This document shows, piece by piece, positions 8,063 to 17,262 of a DNA stretch of 64,000 nucleotides. Both the position numbers and the translations under genes were made by a program. The stretch covers positions 85,491 to 149,490 of the forward strand of contig DASXUQ010000018.1 of NCBI GenBank assembly GCA_036504735.1. The letters run 5' to 3'. The notes beneath the pieces were generated by a model. The model was not told the DNA's origin and ran no database searches. It saw only the letters and a program-made list of their open reading frames with translations. How positions within the stretch are numbered: position 1 is the first letter of the stretch; each line of letters begins with the position of its first letter. This DNA comes from a bacterium. Lineage in GTDB: Bacteria; Electryoneota; RPQS01.

Positions 8063-11000
8063 TTAGGGGCAGATGCGGACCACCGCATAGTATTGACTGT
8101 CCAGAGTTTGCGCGGCTCCGGTGTGGATGTAGCGATCCCGGGTGGCCGCCGTGGGGGCGACATTCTGCGCCAGAACCTCCCAGTTGCCGCTGGGCCACTG
8201 GGCATAGGTGCTGGAATGGTAGACGGTATAGGTTCCGGCAAAGTCCCGGTCGGCGCTCCAGCGCAGGATGACGTCATCTCCCGAGCGGGTTGCGGTCAAA
8301 TTGGTCACCTGACGGGGGATGCAGGGATCGCACGTCACCCAGGCGCGGTACTCCTGACCGCAGACGATCCCGCGATAGGCTGTAGGAGAGACATACAGCC
8401 AGTAGGTGCCTGCGGGCAGCTCGGCATTGGCCGACACGCAGACGGTATCACAGGCGTTGCCCGTGCCGATGTCACTATACATCAGGACCTGATCACAGCC
8501 GTTGTGGCCACCGGGGCCGGGGCCAATAATCGCGCTCATGACGGGGAAATGGGCCTTTACGCAGAAGCGTGGCGTTTCGGGATAGGTGAGCGTAAACGGC
8601 ATCCAGTCGGTATCGCGCATCGGGCCGTTATTGCTGTAATAGGTTCCGCTCTGGCAGGAAATACTCTGCCCGCAGCGCAGTTCGGGACCGAAGGCGGGCG
8701 GAACGGAGTTGCAACCGCCGTTAAAATGATCCGCCGGGGAATTCCACGTGGAACAGGGCGGTTCGCTTTCGAGCAGATCGCCCACCGTGTTCAGATCCGT
8801 ACAAGGGGCGCACGGACGACATGTGATCCACGTCCGGTAGGCCGTGCCGCAGGGCAGGTTCGACCAATCCTCGGGTAGGATGGCAAAGATGTAAGTGCCC
8901 GGATCCATGCATTGTGTGGAGCCGCTGACCAGGTCTCCCGCATATCCCCATGTCTCCACTAAACCGCCGTCACAACCCGGGCAATAATTGGAGAGAATCA
9001 GATAGGGATTGAATTCCGCGATGGCCGACATGCTGAGGATACAAGGCTCGGTCGTGGTAAAGCGGTACCAGTCAATGTCCCGATAGGTGTATGTGCCAAG
9101 ACGGAACACTCCGGACGTGCCGTAGATGGTATCGCCACAGGCGATTTCCTCGAAGTTCGGCGGATTTCCGTCACAGCCGCCGTTATAGATGTCGTGATAA
9201 TCATCCTGACAGATGGGTTCGCCCTCGGGGCGATCTCCCGGCTGCTGAGTGATGACCACCGGCCAAGCGCACGGCGTTTCCGTGATCGTAGCCCGGTAGT
9301 GCATGGTATCCAGCGGCGCAAGGTAGTAGGAAGGCTCAATCCGCAGAACGTAGGTGTTCGGCCGCAACGCGTGAGTGGTCAATGTCAGTGTGGAGCACGG
9401 CAGCAGAGTATAGTCCGAAGCATAACAGGCCTGATAGCTGCAACTGCGATCATAAATTCCCACATAAAAGGGGAACTCGGCTTGCATGGTTACGGTCACG
9501 GTGCCCGTGTCGCTCAGCGTGAACTCAAAGTTGTCCTCGTCGCCCCGCCGGTAATTATATTGAGCATCGCGCCACGTGAAACTGCGCCCATACACCGTTT
9601 GACCAAGATTAATCTGCTGGAAGGCAGAAGGGGTGGCGCAGCCATGGTCACAATCCACTCCGCTGCGGGACAGTTCGGGACTGTCGAAGCACTCGATGAC
9701 GTCGCCCGGCTGGCTTTCGATGCGGCAGGTGGGCGCTGCGGTGACATGCAGGGTATAAGCGCCTTCGGTGCCATAGATGCTGTCGCGCAGAACCGGATAG
9801 TAGTACGTTCCGGGCTGCAGATTGCGGAAAATCAGTCCACCGCTCGGCCCCTGCTCGCACAGGCCGTAAGCACTCTCTGTGGAACGAATCATGGGGTGGC
9901 CTTCGCAGGGGCAGCCCTGAGCCAGCAAACTGTACATGGACAGCCAGTAGTCGGGGCTGCCGCAGATATTGATGATGACGTCAGAGGCCGTTTCTACCGT
10001 GAAGGCGTGCCACGTCTCACCGTCACCGTAGGTCAGAGAATCACAATCACGGCTGGCGCAACTGGTGTTTCCGGTAAAGGTGGCCGGCAAGGACTGCGGA
10101 GGGCCGGCATTCTCGCAATTGTCGTTAGGCGGACGAGTGGTGCAGACGGGTTGTTCTTCGACGGTCAGCGTCCATGCGCCACATTCCCCTTCATAGTAGC
10201 CTTCGATGTCCACGTAATAGACCCCGGCGCGGAGAAAGCGCGAGGCGATGAACGGGCGGCTGAAGTAATAGTAGGGATCGTAGGGACAGCCGTAGTCGCT
10301 GGTGGCAAGAATGGAGTCGGTGGCGCAGCAGCTTGAACTGAGATACAGACGCGCGTCCCACGGCTGGCTGTCACAAAGTCCGAAGGTGTAGCGGCCGTCA
10401 TGGGAAATGGTCACGCGCACCATCTGATCGTCACCCGCTGCCAGCGGACAGTCATCGTGGGCGAAGCAGGTGTTGCCGGAGATTGATCCCGGTGCGGTCA
10501 GGTCGGCGTCGGGGTTGCATTCCGTGGCAACATTCACGGACAGGGAATAGTTTCCATGGCCATCGGTCGTATCGCCATCTACGATAACGTAGTACACGTT
10601 TCCGGCGGTAAGCGTCTGTGCGAGATGGAGGTAAGACCCCGAAGCGCAGGCAATTTCCGTGGCGCCGGGGCAGGCTCCGCCCGTACGGAGGCTGAAGGCT
10701 ATGTAATAATCGGCGGGATCGCAGTCGAAGGCATGCAGTGCCGTGCGGGTCGGCGTGAACTGATAAATGACATCGGGCTGACCGGAATAAGCGGCACAGC
10801 TAATATCATAATCATTGTGCTTGCCGCGCAGCGAGCCTTCATCACGGAAGGGCAGCGCGGAAATCACGGTTGCCGGGCAGGCATCGCTGCCCTGATCCAG
10901 AGCGGAGTTTCCGTTGCGCGGATGGTTCTGCGGCGGTGGTGTACGGCGGTTGGGAACAACGCGCAATACATCACCCTCGCGGACCAACTGGGGCGTATTG

Positions 11001-11287
11001 TCTACTCCACCCTGAGGCGGCGGATTGACCGGTGGGGCATCTCCGGCGCGGGCGGTCAAGCAGCGATTGATGGGGCTGCGGTCGGGGTGCGGGCTGGCCG
11101 AGGGACCGCGGCTATCGGTGGCAGAGGACCCGGAATGGGGTTCGGTTGCGGAGAAGGCTCCGGCAGGAGCGGCAATGGGGCCACGGTTCGGATGAGACGG
11201 TGCGGGCTTGGACAGGGTGCTCGAGACGTAGGATCCCAAGAGAGCAAACAGCAAGGCGACAGCAAGACTGATACGCAAAGCTTTCAT
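8063..11287 (-). CDS. Secreted Cys-rich multidomain protein with repeated PPC-like domains and a C-terminal Fn3
   Basis: 1074-residue exported protein of unknown function. It has a signal peptide (ISLAVALLFALLGSYV) and a Pro/Ser-rich low-complexity stretch up to about residue 125. Then come about six domains of 110-150 residues of the type seen in bacterial pre-peptidase C-terminal (PPC) modules: each has a Cys-rich header (DACPATVI, CNPDADLTAPG, RPPNDNCENAG) and ends in an AGxYY/GTYxxxV strand. The last about 90 residues are fibronectin-III-like (VTNLTATRSGDDVILRW ... QYYAVVRICP). There is no catalytic motif and no YPNPFN tail. AGGGAG precedes the ATG. It is followed by a terminator at 7932-7961. 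A binding or cell-surface role is an inference. Confidence 0.75.
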   Translation of the reverse strand: MKALRISLAVALLFALLGSYVSSTLSKPAPSHPNRGPIAAPAGAFSATEPHSGSSATDSRGPSASPHPDRSPINRCLTARAGDAPPVNPPPQGGVDNTPQLVREGDVLRVVPNRRTPPPQNHPRNGNSALDQGSDACPATVISALPFRDEGSLRGKHNDYDISCAAYSGQPDVIYQFTPTRTALHAFDCDPADYYIAFSLRTGGACPGATEIACASGSYLHLAQTLTAGNVYYVIVDGDTTDGHGNYSLSVNVATECNPDADLTAPGSISGNTCFAHDDCPLAAGDDQMVRVTISHDGRYTFGLCDSQPWDARLYLSSSCCATDSILATSDYGCPYDPYYYFSRPFIASRFLRAGVYYVDIEGYYEGECGAWTLTVEEQPVCTTRPPNDNCENAGPPQSLPATFTGNTSCASRDCDSLTYGDGETWHAFTVETASDVIINICGSPDYWLSMYSLLAQGCPCEGHPMIRSTESAYGLCEQGPSGGLIFRNLQPGTYYYPVLRDSIYGTEGAYTLHVTAAPTCRIESQPGDVIECFDSPELSRSGVDCDHGCATPSAFQQINLGQTVYGRSFTWRDAQYNYRRGDEDNFEFTLSDTGTVTVTMQAEFPFYVGIYDRSCSYQACYASDYTLLPCSTLTLTTHALRPNTYVLRIEPSYYLAPLDTMHYRATITETPCAWPVVITQQPGDRPEGEPICQDDYHDIYNGGCDGNPPNFEEIACGDTIYGTSGVFRLGTYTYRDIDWYRFTTTEPCILSMSAIAEFNPYLILSNYCPGCDGGLVETWGYAGDLVSGSTQCMDPGTYIFAILPEDWSNLPCGTAYRTWITCRPCAPCTDLNTVGDLLESEPPCSTWNSPADHFNGGCNSVPPAFGPELRCGQSISCQSGTYYSNNGPMRDTDWMPFTLTYPETPRFCVKAHFPVMSAIIGPGPGGHNGCDQVLMYSDIGTGNACDTVCVSANAELPAGTYWLYVSPTAYRGIVCGQEYRAWVTCDPCIPRQVTNLTATRSGDDVILRWSADRDFAGTYTVYHSSTYAQWPSGNWEVLAQNVAPTAATRDRYIHTGAAQTLDSQYYAVVRICP

Positions 11288-11325
11288 GACGGCTCCCTGA
11301 TTGAAGGTGCGAACTTAAACTTATG

Positions 11326-11576
11326 GCGTAGATTGTACTACGCAATCCATATGCCGAAATCTAAGGCGTTTAGAAGTTATCAGAAACCGGTTGCTGCTCT
11401 AATCCTACTGTTTCCTTTGCAAGGCCTTAGCAACACACGCGACCCGAGATGGATTGTAGATCGGGAAATCATGTTTATGACGATCTGTGCAAAGGGATTC
11501 AAAGTGTGCAATTTTTGCGGATTCGTGCGTTGGATTACCGCCATAACACGCCAAGGGCGGCACTGTGGCCGCCCTT
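11326..11576. other. Intergenic region with two inverted repeats
   Basis: The 314-base gap 11288-11601 holds no gene. GCGTAG/CTACGC (11326-11343) overlaps a TACAAT that could be the -10 of the 11287 gene, so it may be an operator. AAGGGCGGC/GCCGCCCTT (11553-11576) lies 26 bases after the stop of the metalloprotease gene and may end it, though no T-tract follows. Confidence 0.35.
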
Positions 11577-11601
11577 AGAGAGTGAGATGCAGAGGAGTTC
11601 G

Positions 11602-14600
11602 TTACGGCGTCGTGGAGGTCAGGACGCGGTAGAATTTCCGGGCGTCGGCAGCACCGGCGTCGATGAAGCTATTGGTTGTGGTGGTGCCGACCAGCGTGGT
11701 GAAGGGGCCATCCTCGTACAGGGCGCTGTAGATGTGATAGAACGGCGCACCGACGTTGGTCCAATCCAGATGCAGATCATTGCCGACGGGCAGAATGACC
11801 ACGTCGCCGGGCGGAATCAGGCCGTAGCCGGACACGCGGATCATGCGGTTGCCACGGAAGGTGATGCTGTCGGTGACATTTTCCAGATGCCAACTGCTGT
11901 CACACGGGCTGTAAACATAACTGCGTCCGGCCAGAGCGCCGGTGGTGTCGGAGAGGAAGGATTCGAAGCCCGCGGCGGAATCGGGATTGGAGACGGCGAC
12001 ATAAAACGCGCCGCTCAATACAAAGGGCTGACCGTTATCGCGGAAGAAGACCGTGGTCCAGTTGTCGGGATTTTGCGGAACGCCGCCGATAACATTGCCG
12101 ATGCTTCCGGCCACGCGGGTGACCACCGGAGTGCCCGGTAATCCGCCCGGACCGTCCGCATGGAGGATGCTGACCTGAACCTGCGAGTGAGCCGCATCAG
12201 GGTTGGCGGCGCTGATACCGACACGAACATTACAGAGCGCGAAAGGCAGCGCGGGAGCATCGAACTTGACCGCCCATTTGAAGGCCGTGTTGGAACTCCA
12301 GTTGCTGCGCTCGGCATTGCCGTCATCGTAACCCAGTTCGTTGCCACAGCTTTGCGCCACATAGAAGACATAGTGCGCCGTGGTGGAGGTCAGCAGACCT
12401 GCATCCGTGGCACTGAGGTAGTATTCATACGATCCCTCAACCAGTGAAGGAATCGTGGCGGCAAACTCATTGGCATTGCCGGTGGAAGGCATGGCCAGCG
12501 TGTTGAAGGATGGCGCGCCAACCAGACGATAGGAGATGGACGCGCTGACGCCCGGCGCATCATCGGTTACCAGCGTGGTTACCGTAAAGGGCGCGGGATT
12601 TTGATCATGCAGCGGATCGTGGACGATGACCGGCGGCTGATTGGGGGCGAAGATGCTGAAGTTCGCATCGGAGACATCGGATACGGTGGCGAAGCTTTCA
12701 CTGGTGAGACGCACGCGGGCCACGCTGGTGACGGGTCCGGTGACGGTCCACGGATAGCTGCCGTTATTCAAGGCTCCTGTGGCGATGTTCTCCCACGCTC
12801 CGGCGGGATAGCTGCGGTTCAGATCCAGCGACACAGTGCCGGTGAGGCTCTGCGAGGTCCACGTGATGTTGTGGAGCGATCCGGTAGTCCAGCTTTCGGA
12901 CCCGTTGGGTGACGTAACGGTCAGTGCGCGCGCGGCAATGGTGAAGTTGGCCGCAGACGTATCGGCGATGGAGGTGTGCGTCACGTGGTAAATCCGGATG
13001 CGCGCCGTGCCGGTAAGAGGAGCGGTTACTGTCCAGACGTAGACACCGGTATTGTTGGTGCTGGCAACGATGGTCTCCCACGTGGCTCCGGGATAGGTGC
13101 GATTGAGTTCGATTCTTACATCTTCGAGCAGCCCTGACGCCGTCCAGGTGATGGCATTGGCATCTCCGGTCAGCCATGTTTCGCCGCCATTGGGTGCGGT
13201 GAGAACGATGACGCGGACGCCAATGGTAAAGTTGGCATTGGAGGTGTCGGCCACGGTGGTCTGTGTAACGCCGCTAACGCGCACGCGAGCCGTGGTAGAC
13301 GCCGCGCCGGTCAGTGTCCAACTGTAGGAGCCGGTGTTGGCCGTGCTGGCGACAATGGTCTCCCATGTGGCGCCGGGATAGGCGCGGTTCAGTTCGATCT
13401 TGACATTTTCGGCAAGACCCGAAGAGGTCCACGTGATGGTGTTGGCATCACCCACGTACCAGGATTCGCCGCCGTTGGGTGCGGTGAGGGTGATCTGCGG
13501 CCCCGAAGAGACGATGGTGAAGTTGGCGTTGGAGATGTCATTGACGGCGGTGTTGTTGTCCGCGCTGATACGAATACGCGCGGTGGCAGTAGCCGCGCCG
13601 CTGACCGTCCACGTGTAGCTGCCGGTGGAGAGGGCTGTGGTGTTGTTTACCAGTTCCCACGCGCCCGCCGGATAGCTGCGGTTGATTTCGATGCGGGCAT
13701 TGCCCGTAAGATTGTAATAGGACCAGGAGATGGTGTGGGTCGTGCCCGTATTCCAAGATTCGCCGCCATTGGGCGCCAGACAGGAGATGGCGCCGGTCGA
13801 GGACAGCAGGCCGCGCGGCACGAAGCCCGCGTAGATATCCGGATAATGCACGCCACCGTAAAGACTGTTGTCGGCCGTCAAAATGGCGGCGGCGGCGGTG
13901 GGCATGGTCGCGGTTGTGCCCAGCGAAAAATGATGCTGCAGCACCACCTTGTCCATCACCGTGCGGCCCACGTTGGCGCGGTTGCGGGTGTCATAGCAGG
14001 CCTGCGACCAGATCTCGCCGTCGTCATGCACTTCGCCGTCGAGATTGGTGGGATAGACCTTGTTCTGTGTAAAGGTGCGGCCCGCCCAAAAGGTGTTGTG
14101 ACCGTCCCAGTTGAAGATCCAGGAGTTGTTGAAGGACGAGATGGATTGGGAATAGGATCCGGCCCAGTAGTCGCCGAAGCCTTCGCCCATCGCACCTTCA
14201 TCGCCGCCTGCACCGTAGTTGGGTACCTGACTGTTCTGAATGCCGTGACCGTATTCATGCCAGATCACATCGGCGTCTTCCGCGTCATCCACCCCGCCCT
14301 CACCGAAAGCAATCCGGTTCGTAGAAGGAACGTAGTGCGAGTTGTCCGCGCCGGACAAACCGTGCGGATCGCAGCCGATGGGAGCGTGCTGAATGTTGCT
14401 GAAACCGAGACTCTGGATCCAGCGCTGGGAAAGGTCAATGTGATAGTAGCACATCACATCTTCGAAGCCTTGAGCGTCACGCGTGAAGCTGAAACCGTTG
14501 GAATCGGTGGAGGTGACCGGATTGCCTGCCGGGCTCTCGAAGTTGAGCAGATTCACCCACGGTCCGGAAAGGCTGTAGACCCCGCCGGAGAAGGTAATGT

Positions 14601-15429
14601 CCGGCAACGTCACGGCCACGCGCTGTGCTTGAAGCTGGGTTGAGTTGGCATCGCTGTTGTCGGTGTAACCCGTCTGGCCATAGGTGGCTTGCGCCGTGGT
14701 CAGAGGATCGGGGACGAAGGCCATGCCGTGGCCGTTGAAGTCTTTTTCATTGTTGCGGACGCGGAAGACCTGCCCCGAGTTGCCGTCCACAAAGATCTGC
14801 CAGTCGCCGCGCGGCTGCTCGGCGGGCATGGAAACAATCCACGCCGGGCGGACGGTTGTATCTCCAGTCCACAGGACGGCGCGGGCCGAAGGTGCGCCTT
14901 GATCACGGCCAGAGGGCTTCAGATAGCTGCGGGCGATTTGAATGGCGGCATCTGCTGAGATGCCCATGCCGGTTTTCGCCGTGCGGTCCACGGGGAGCAG
15001 ACCGTTGTACAGGAAGACGACGCGCATCCGGGAGTCGAACGTCACCACGGTTTCGCCGGGATAAACCGGCAGGCCGCCGACCTTGGCTTCAAAGGTGACG
15101 AAGCGGCTGCCTTGCGATTCGATGCTGCGCACAAGGGAGAGTTCTTCCGCCGCGTATCCGGTGACGGCGGTTTGCGTGGAGAGGTACCGGCGAGCAGCCT
15201 CCGCGGGAGAGCCCGAGAAGGGACCGACGGCCATTCCGAACAACGATTCAACCCGGCCTGTGGCTTTGTTGAGCACCTGTGTGCCCTGCCACTCGCCCGT
15301 GCCTGCCTGTTCGAAGGCGGCGTTAGGTGTAAGCAATGCCGAACGTGTGGCTTCACCCAGACCGAAACTGACCGTTGCCACAGCGAGAATGATCGCTGCG
15401 CTGATCCAAACTCTTGAATACAAGCCCAT
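11602..15429 (-). CDS. Secreted M36 (fungalysin)-like zinc metalloprotease with four Kre9/KNH repeats
   Basis: 1275-residue exported protease. The start at 15429 follows AAGGAAGGACACAGG and opens a signal peptide (VWISAAIILAVATVSFGL); the longer reading upstream lacks a ribosome site. Residues about 35-230 form an FTP/PepSY-like propeptide. The catalytic domain carries the zinc motif WHEYGHGIQ and, downstream, the glutamate-containing EGFGDYWAGS, as in M36. Four tandem repeats of about 95 residues follow (PNGGESW ... ITW ... IELNR.YPGATWE ... ANFTI), a Kre9/KNH immunoglobulin-like fold. Two further beta domains close the protein. No YPNPFN tail is present, so its exit route is uncertain. The LTD gene upstream ends at its own terminator, so this gene is probably transcribed separately. 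Confidence 0.85.
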   Translation of the reverse strand: MGLYSRVWISAAIILAVATVSFGLGEATRSALLTPNAAFEQAGTGEWQGTQVLNKATGRVESLFGMAVGPFSGSPAEAARRYLSTQTAVTGYAAEELSLVRSIESQGSRFVTFEAKVGGLPVYPGETVVTFDSRMRVVFLYNGLLPVDRTAKTGMGISADAAIQIARSYLKPSGRDQGAPSARAVLWTGDTTVRPAWIVSMPAEQPRGDWQIFVDGNSGQVFRVRNNEKDFNGHGMAFVPDPLTTAQATYGQTGYTDNSDANSTQLQAQRVAVTLPDITFSGGVYSLSGPWVNLLNFESPAGNPVTSTDSNGFSFTRDAQGFEDVMCYYHIDLSQRWIQSLGFSNIQHAPIGCDPHGLSGADNSHYVPSTNRIAFGEGGVDDAEDADVIWHEYGHGIQNSQVPNYGAGGDEGAMGEGFGDYWAGSYSQSISSFNNSWIFNWDGHNTFWAGRTFTQNKVYPTNLDGEVHDDGEIWSQACYDTRNRANVGRTVMDKVVLQHHFSLGTTATMPTAAAAILTADNSLYGGVHYPDIYAGFVPRGLLSSTGAISCLAPNGGESWNTGTTHTISWSYYNLTGNARIEINRSYPAGAWELVNNTTALSTGSYTWTVSGAATATARIRISADNNTAVNDISNANFTIVSSGPQITLTAPNGGESWYVGDANTITWTSSGLAENVKIELNRAYPGATWETIVASTANTGSYSWTLTGAASTTARVRVSGVTQTTVADTSNANFTIGVRVIVLTAPNGGETWLTGDANAITWTASGLLEDVRIELNRTYPGATWETIVASTNNTGVYVWTVTAPLTGTARIRIYHVTHTSIADTSAANFTIAARALTVTSPNGSESWTTGSLHNITWTSQSLTGTVSLDLNRSYPAGAWENIATGALNNGSYPWTVTGPVTSVARVRLTSESFATVSDVSDANFSIFAPNQPPVIVHDPLHDQNPAPFTVTTLVTDDAPGVSASISYRLVGAPSFNTLAMPSTGNANEFAATIPSLVEGSYEYYLSATDAGLLTSTTAHYVFYVAQSCGNELGYDDGNAERSNWSSNTAFKWAVKFDAPALPFALCNVRVGISAANPDAAHSQVQVSILHADGPGGLPGTPVVTRVAGSIGNVIGGVPQNPDNWTTVFFRDNGQPFVLSGAFYVAVSNPDSAAGFESFLSDTTGALAGRSYVYSPCDSSWHLENVTDSITFRGNRMIRVSGYGLIPPGDVVILPVGNDLHLDWTNVGAPFYHIYSALYEDGPFTTLVGTTTTNSFIDAGAADARKFYRVLTSTTP
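12650..13790 (-). repeat. Four tandem Kre9/KNH-domain repeats within the metalloprotease gene
   Basis: Four units of about 285 bases each encode APNGGESW(x)TG ... ITWTSSGL ... TWETI ... YSWTVTG ... DTSNANFTI. Units 2 and 3 are the most alike at the DNA level, consistent with internal duplication. Confidence 0.8.
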
Positions 15430-15551
15430 CCTGTGTCCTTCCTTGCGCAAATAATCCTGCTGACCCAATAACTTCGTATTTCGACGGCCTTTAATGTGCG
15501 TGCATCGATAGCTCTCCTGATACACAAGGTAAGGGCAACCGTGAGGAAAGT

Positions 15552-15592
15552 CAATAAGAAAGCGGCTGCCGGAATCTTTGTCCGGCAGCCGC
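15552..15592 (-). terminator. Intrinsic terminator after the LTD/type IX gene
   Basis: A perfect 12-bp stem GCGGCTGCCGGA/TCCGGCAGCCGC (15562-15592) is followed on the minus strand by TTTCTTATTG. It lies 63 bases after the stop at 15655 and before the metalloprotease gene, so it insulates the two. Confidence 0.85.
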
Positions 15593-15654
15593 AAGCGTTT
15601 TCAAATCTGGAGGTTAGCGCCCTAAGGCGACCTGCTCCGGGAATCCTGACCGAC

Positions 15655-17202
15655 TTACCTCAAATAGAGCAGTTTGGCGGTCTGAGTCTGGGAAGCTCCA
15701 GTCAGACGCAGCAGGTACAAGCCGGAGGCCGCGGTCGGCGTCCAGGAGTAAGAATGCTCGCCGGGGGTTACGCCGGACAGCCGCTCGTGCAGCACTTCAC
15801 GTCCCAGCACATCGTAGATTGTCAAGGTCAGGTCGCGCGCCGAACCAACGGTGTAGTGAATGAGTGCCGTGCCGTTGAAGGGATTGGGATACGGCATATC
15901 GAGGCGGAATTCGCCAACGGTGGCCATGCCGTGCGGATCATCGGCGCCGAGGGTGATGATGTCGTCGGTCGAACGGGGAATGATCTCGTAGTAGCCATCA
16001 TACGGTGTGGCGACGTCATACTGGCTGATGATGCCGACCACACTGAAGGCTCCGGTGGGCTGGGGCGAGCCGTCGACGTTGGTCCACTTATTGATGGACA
16101 GTTCGATGGTGCCCTGATCATCGCTGATGATGAGGTTGTTGCTGTACTGACCTTCGGACGGCCAGGTGCCGCTGACGATGTGCACGTTGTTGATGCGGAC
16201 CACCATGCCTTCATACTGCTCGAAGGGCGAGGCGCAGGTGATCAGGCTCGGAGTGGGCGGATTGACATGATTGGTGCGGTCGATGCGGTAGACGCAACTG
16301 CCGCTGCCGCCGGAGATGATTTCGGTGAGGCCACGGTAGAAGCCCACCCAGCCGGACACGGTCAGGCAGTCGCCGGCCACGATGTTCTCGGGAACGCCGC
16401 CACGGAAGATCTGCACGCCGGCATCATCATCCTGAATGAAGAACTTGGTCAGCGACGTGCTGTCGATGAGGTAGTTGTCGATGTTGACGATGCCGCGGAA
16501 AACCACAAAGGAGCTGTCCAATGTGGGAATGCCTTCGGCGTCATTGGCGCGGACCTGCGAGAGCGTTACATACTGCGGCACGCAGGGCACGCCCGCATTG
16601 GGAGCGCCGGGGGTCAGCGTCTCGTTGACGGTCCAGTCGGCGGCGTTGTCGCCGGTGTCCTGATGATCCGGCATGCGGGCCAGCGACTTGTTGGGGCCGG
16701 TGGAAGGCGGATTGTAATCGGGAGCATTGTGGCTGCCTTCACCCGTGCAACTGCCGGCGACACGGCATTCGCCGTAACAGAGGTGGTCCACGGTGGCGCC
16801 GTCAGCGTCCCGCAGATCGATGCCGTCGCAATCTATCTGGCTGGTGGAGCCGGCGTTCTGCCAGTCCACACCCGCGCCTCCCGCACCGCCGCAGACGTAA
16901 TCCACGTTGGAAACGCTGGAAGTATTGCCGATGACAAAGTAGCCGTCGGCGGGAATGGTGGTGCCGTCGGGAATGGTGATGGTGACGTATTCCGCACCGC
17001 CGTTGCCATTGATGCCGACCAGCGTCCAGCCGCCGATGTCGGTTCCGGGCGTGCCCCACAGCTCCGTGAACATCAGATTGACGTCGTCGGTGCCCTGAGT
17101 GTCATACAGAATTTCGTTGAGCATCACGGCGTTGGCCGTGGACAGCAGGCCCAGACCGAGGACGGCCAGAGCCGCAAACAACATTAGCGTTTTGCGCAGC
17201 AT
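15655..17202 (-). CDS. Secreted lamin-tail-domain protein with type IX sorting domain
   Basis: 515-residue surface or secreted protein. The start at 17202 follows AGGAGAACTCCC and precedes a signal peptide (LRKTLMLFAALAVLGLGLLSTANA). Residues about 26-160 match the lamin-tail (LTD) layout (MLNEILYD ... GGWTLVGINGNGG ... DGYFVIGN). A middle OB-fold-like region (QYVTLSQVRANDAEG ... FFIQDDDAGVQIF) resembles those seen in secreted nucleases and DUF5689-type proteins. The C-terminal 80 residues are a type IX sorting domain (YPNPFNGTALIHYTV, IYDVLGREVLHE, SGLYLLRLTG). No nuclease motif is visible, so the function is unknown. PorU/PorV at 35-41.6 kb would be its export partners. Confidence 0.85.
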   Translation of the reverse strand: MLRKTLMLFAALAVLGLGLLSTANAVMLNEILYDTQGTDDVNLMFTELWGTPGTDIGGWTLVGINGNGGAEYVTITIPDGTTIPADGYFVIGNTSSVSNVDYVCGGAGGAGVDWQNAGSTSQIDCDGIDLRDADGATVDHLCYGECRVAGSCTGEGSHNAPDYNPPSTGPNKSLARMPDHQDTGDNAADWTVNETLTPGAPNAGVPCVPQYVTLSQVRANDAEGIPTLDSSFVVFRGIVNIDNYLIDSTSLTKFFIQDDDAGVQIFRGGVPENIVAGDCLTVSGWVGFYRGLTEIISGGSGSCVYRIDRTNHVNPPTPSLITCASPFEQYEGMVVRINNVHIVSGTWPSEGQYSNNLIISDDQGTIELSINKWTNVDGSPQPTGAFSVVGIISQYDVATPYDGYYEIIPRSTDDIITLGADDPHGMATVGEFRLDMPYPNPFNGTALIHYTVGSARDLTLTIYDVLGREVLHERLSGVTPGEHSYSWTPTAASGLYLLRLTGASQTQTAKLLYLR

Positions 17203-17262
17203 GGGAGTTCTCCTAAAGATATGAAAGAGTGTAATGGACAAAGAGAAAATAGTGGAGGGATC

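Noticed and set aside
7908..8198. Longer N-terminus of the GH38 protein starting at 8198
   Set aside because: It would run through the terminator and overlap the previous gene; the start at 7907 has a ribosome site and signal peptide.
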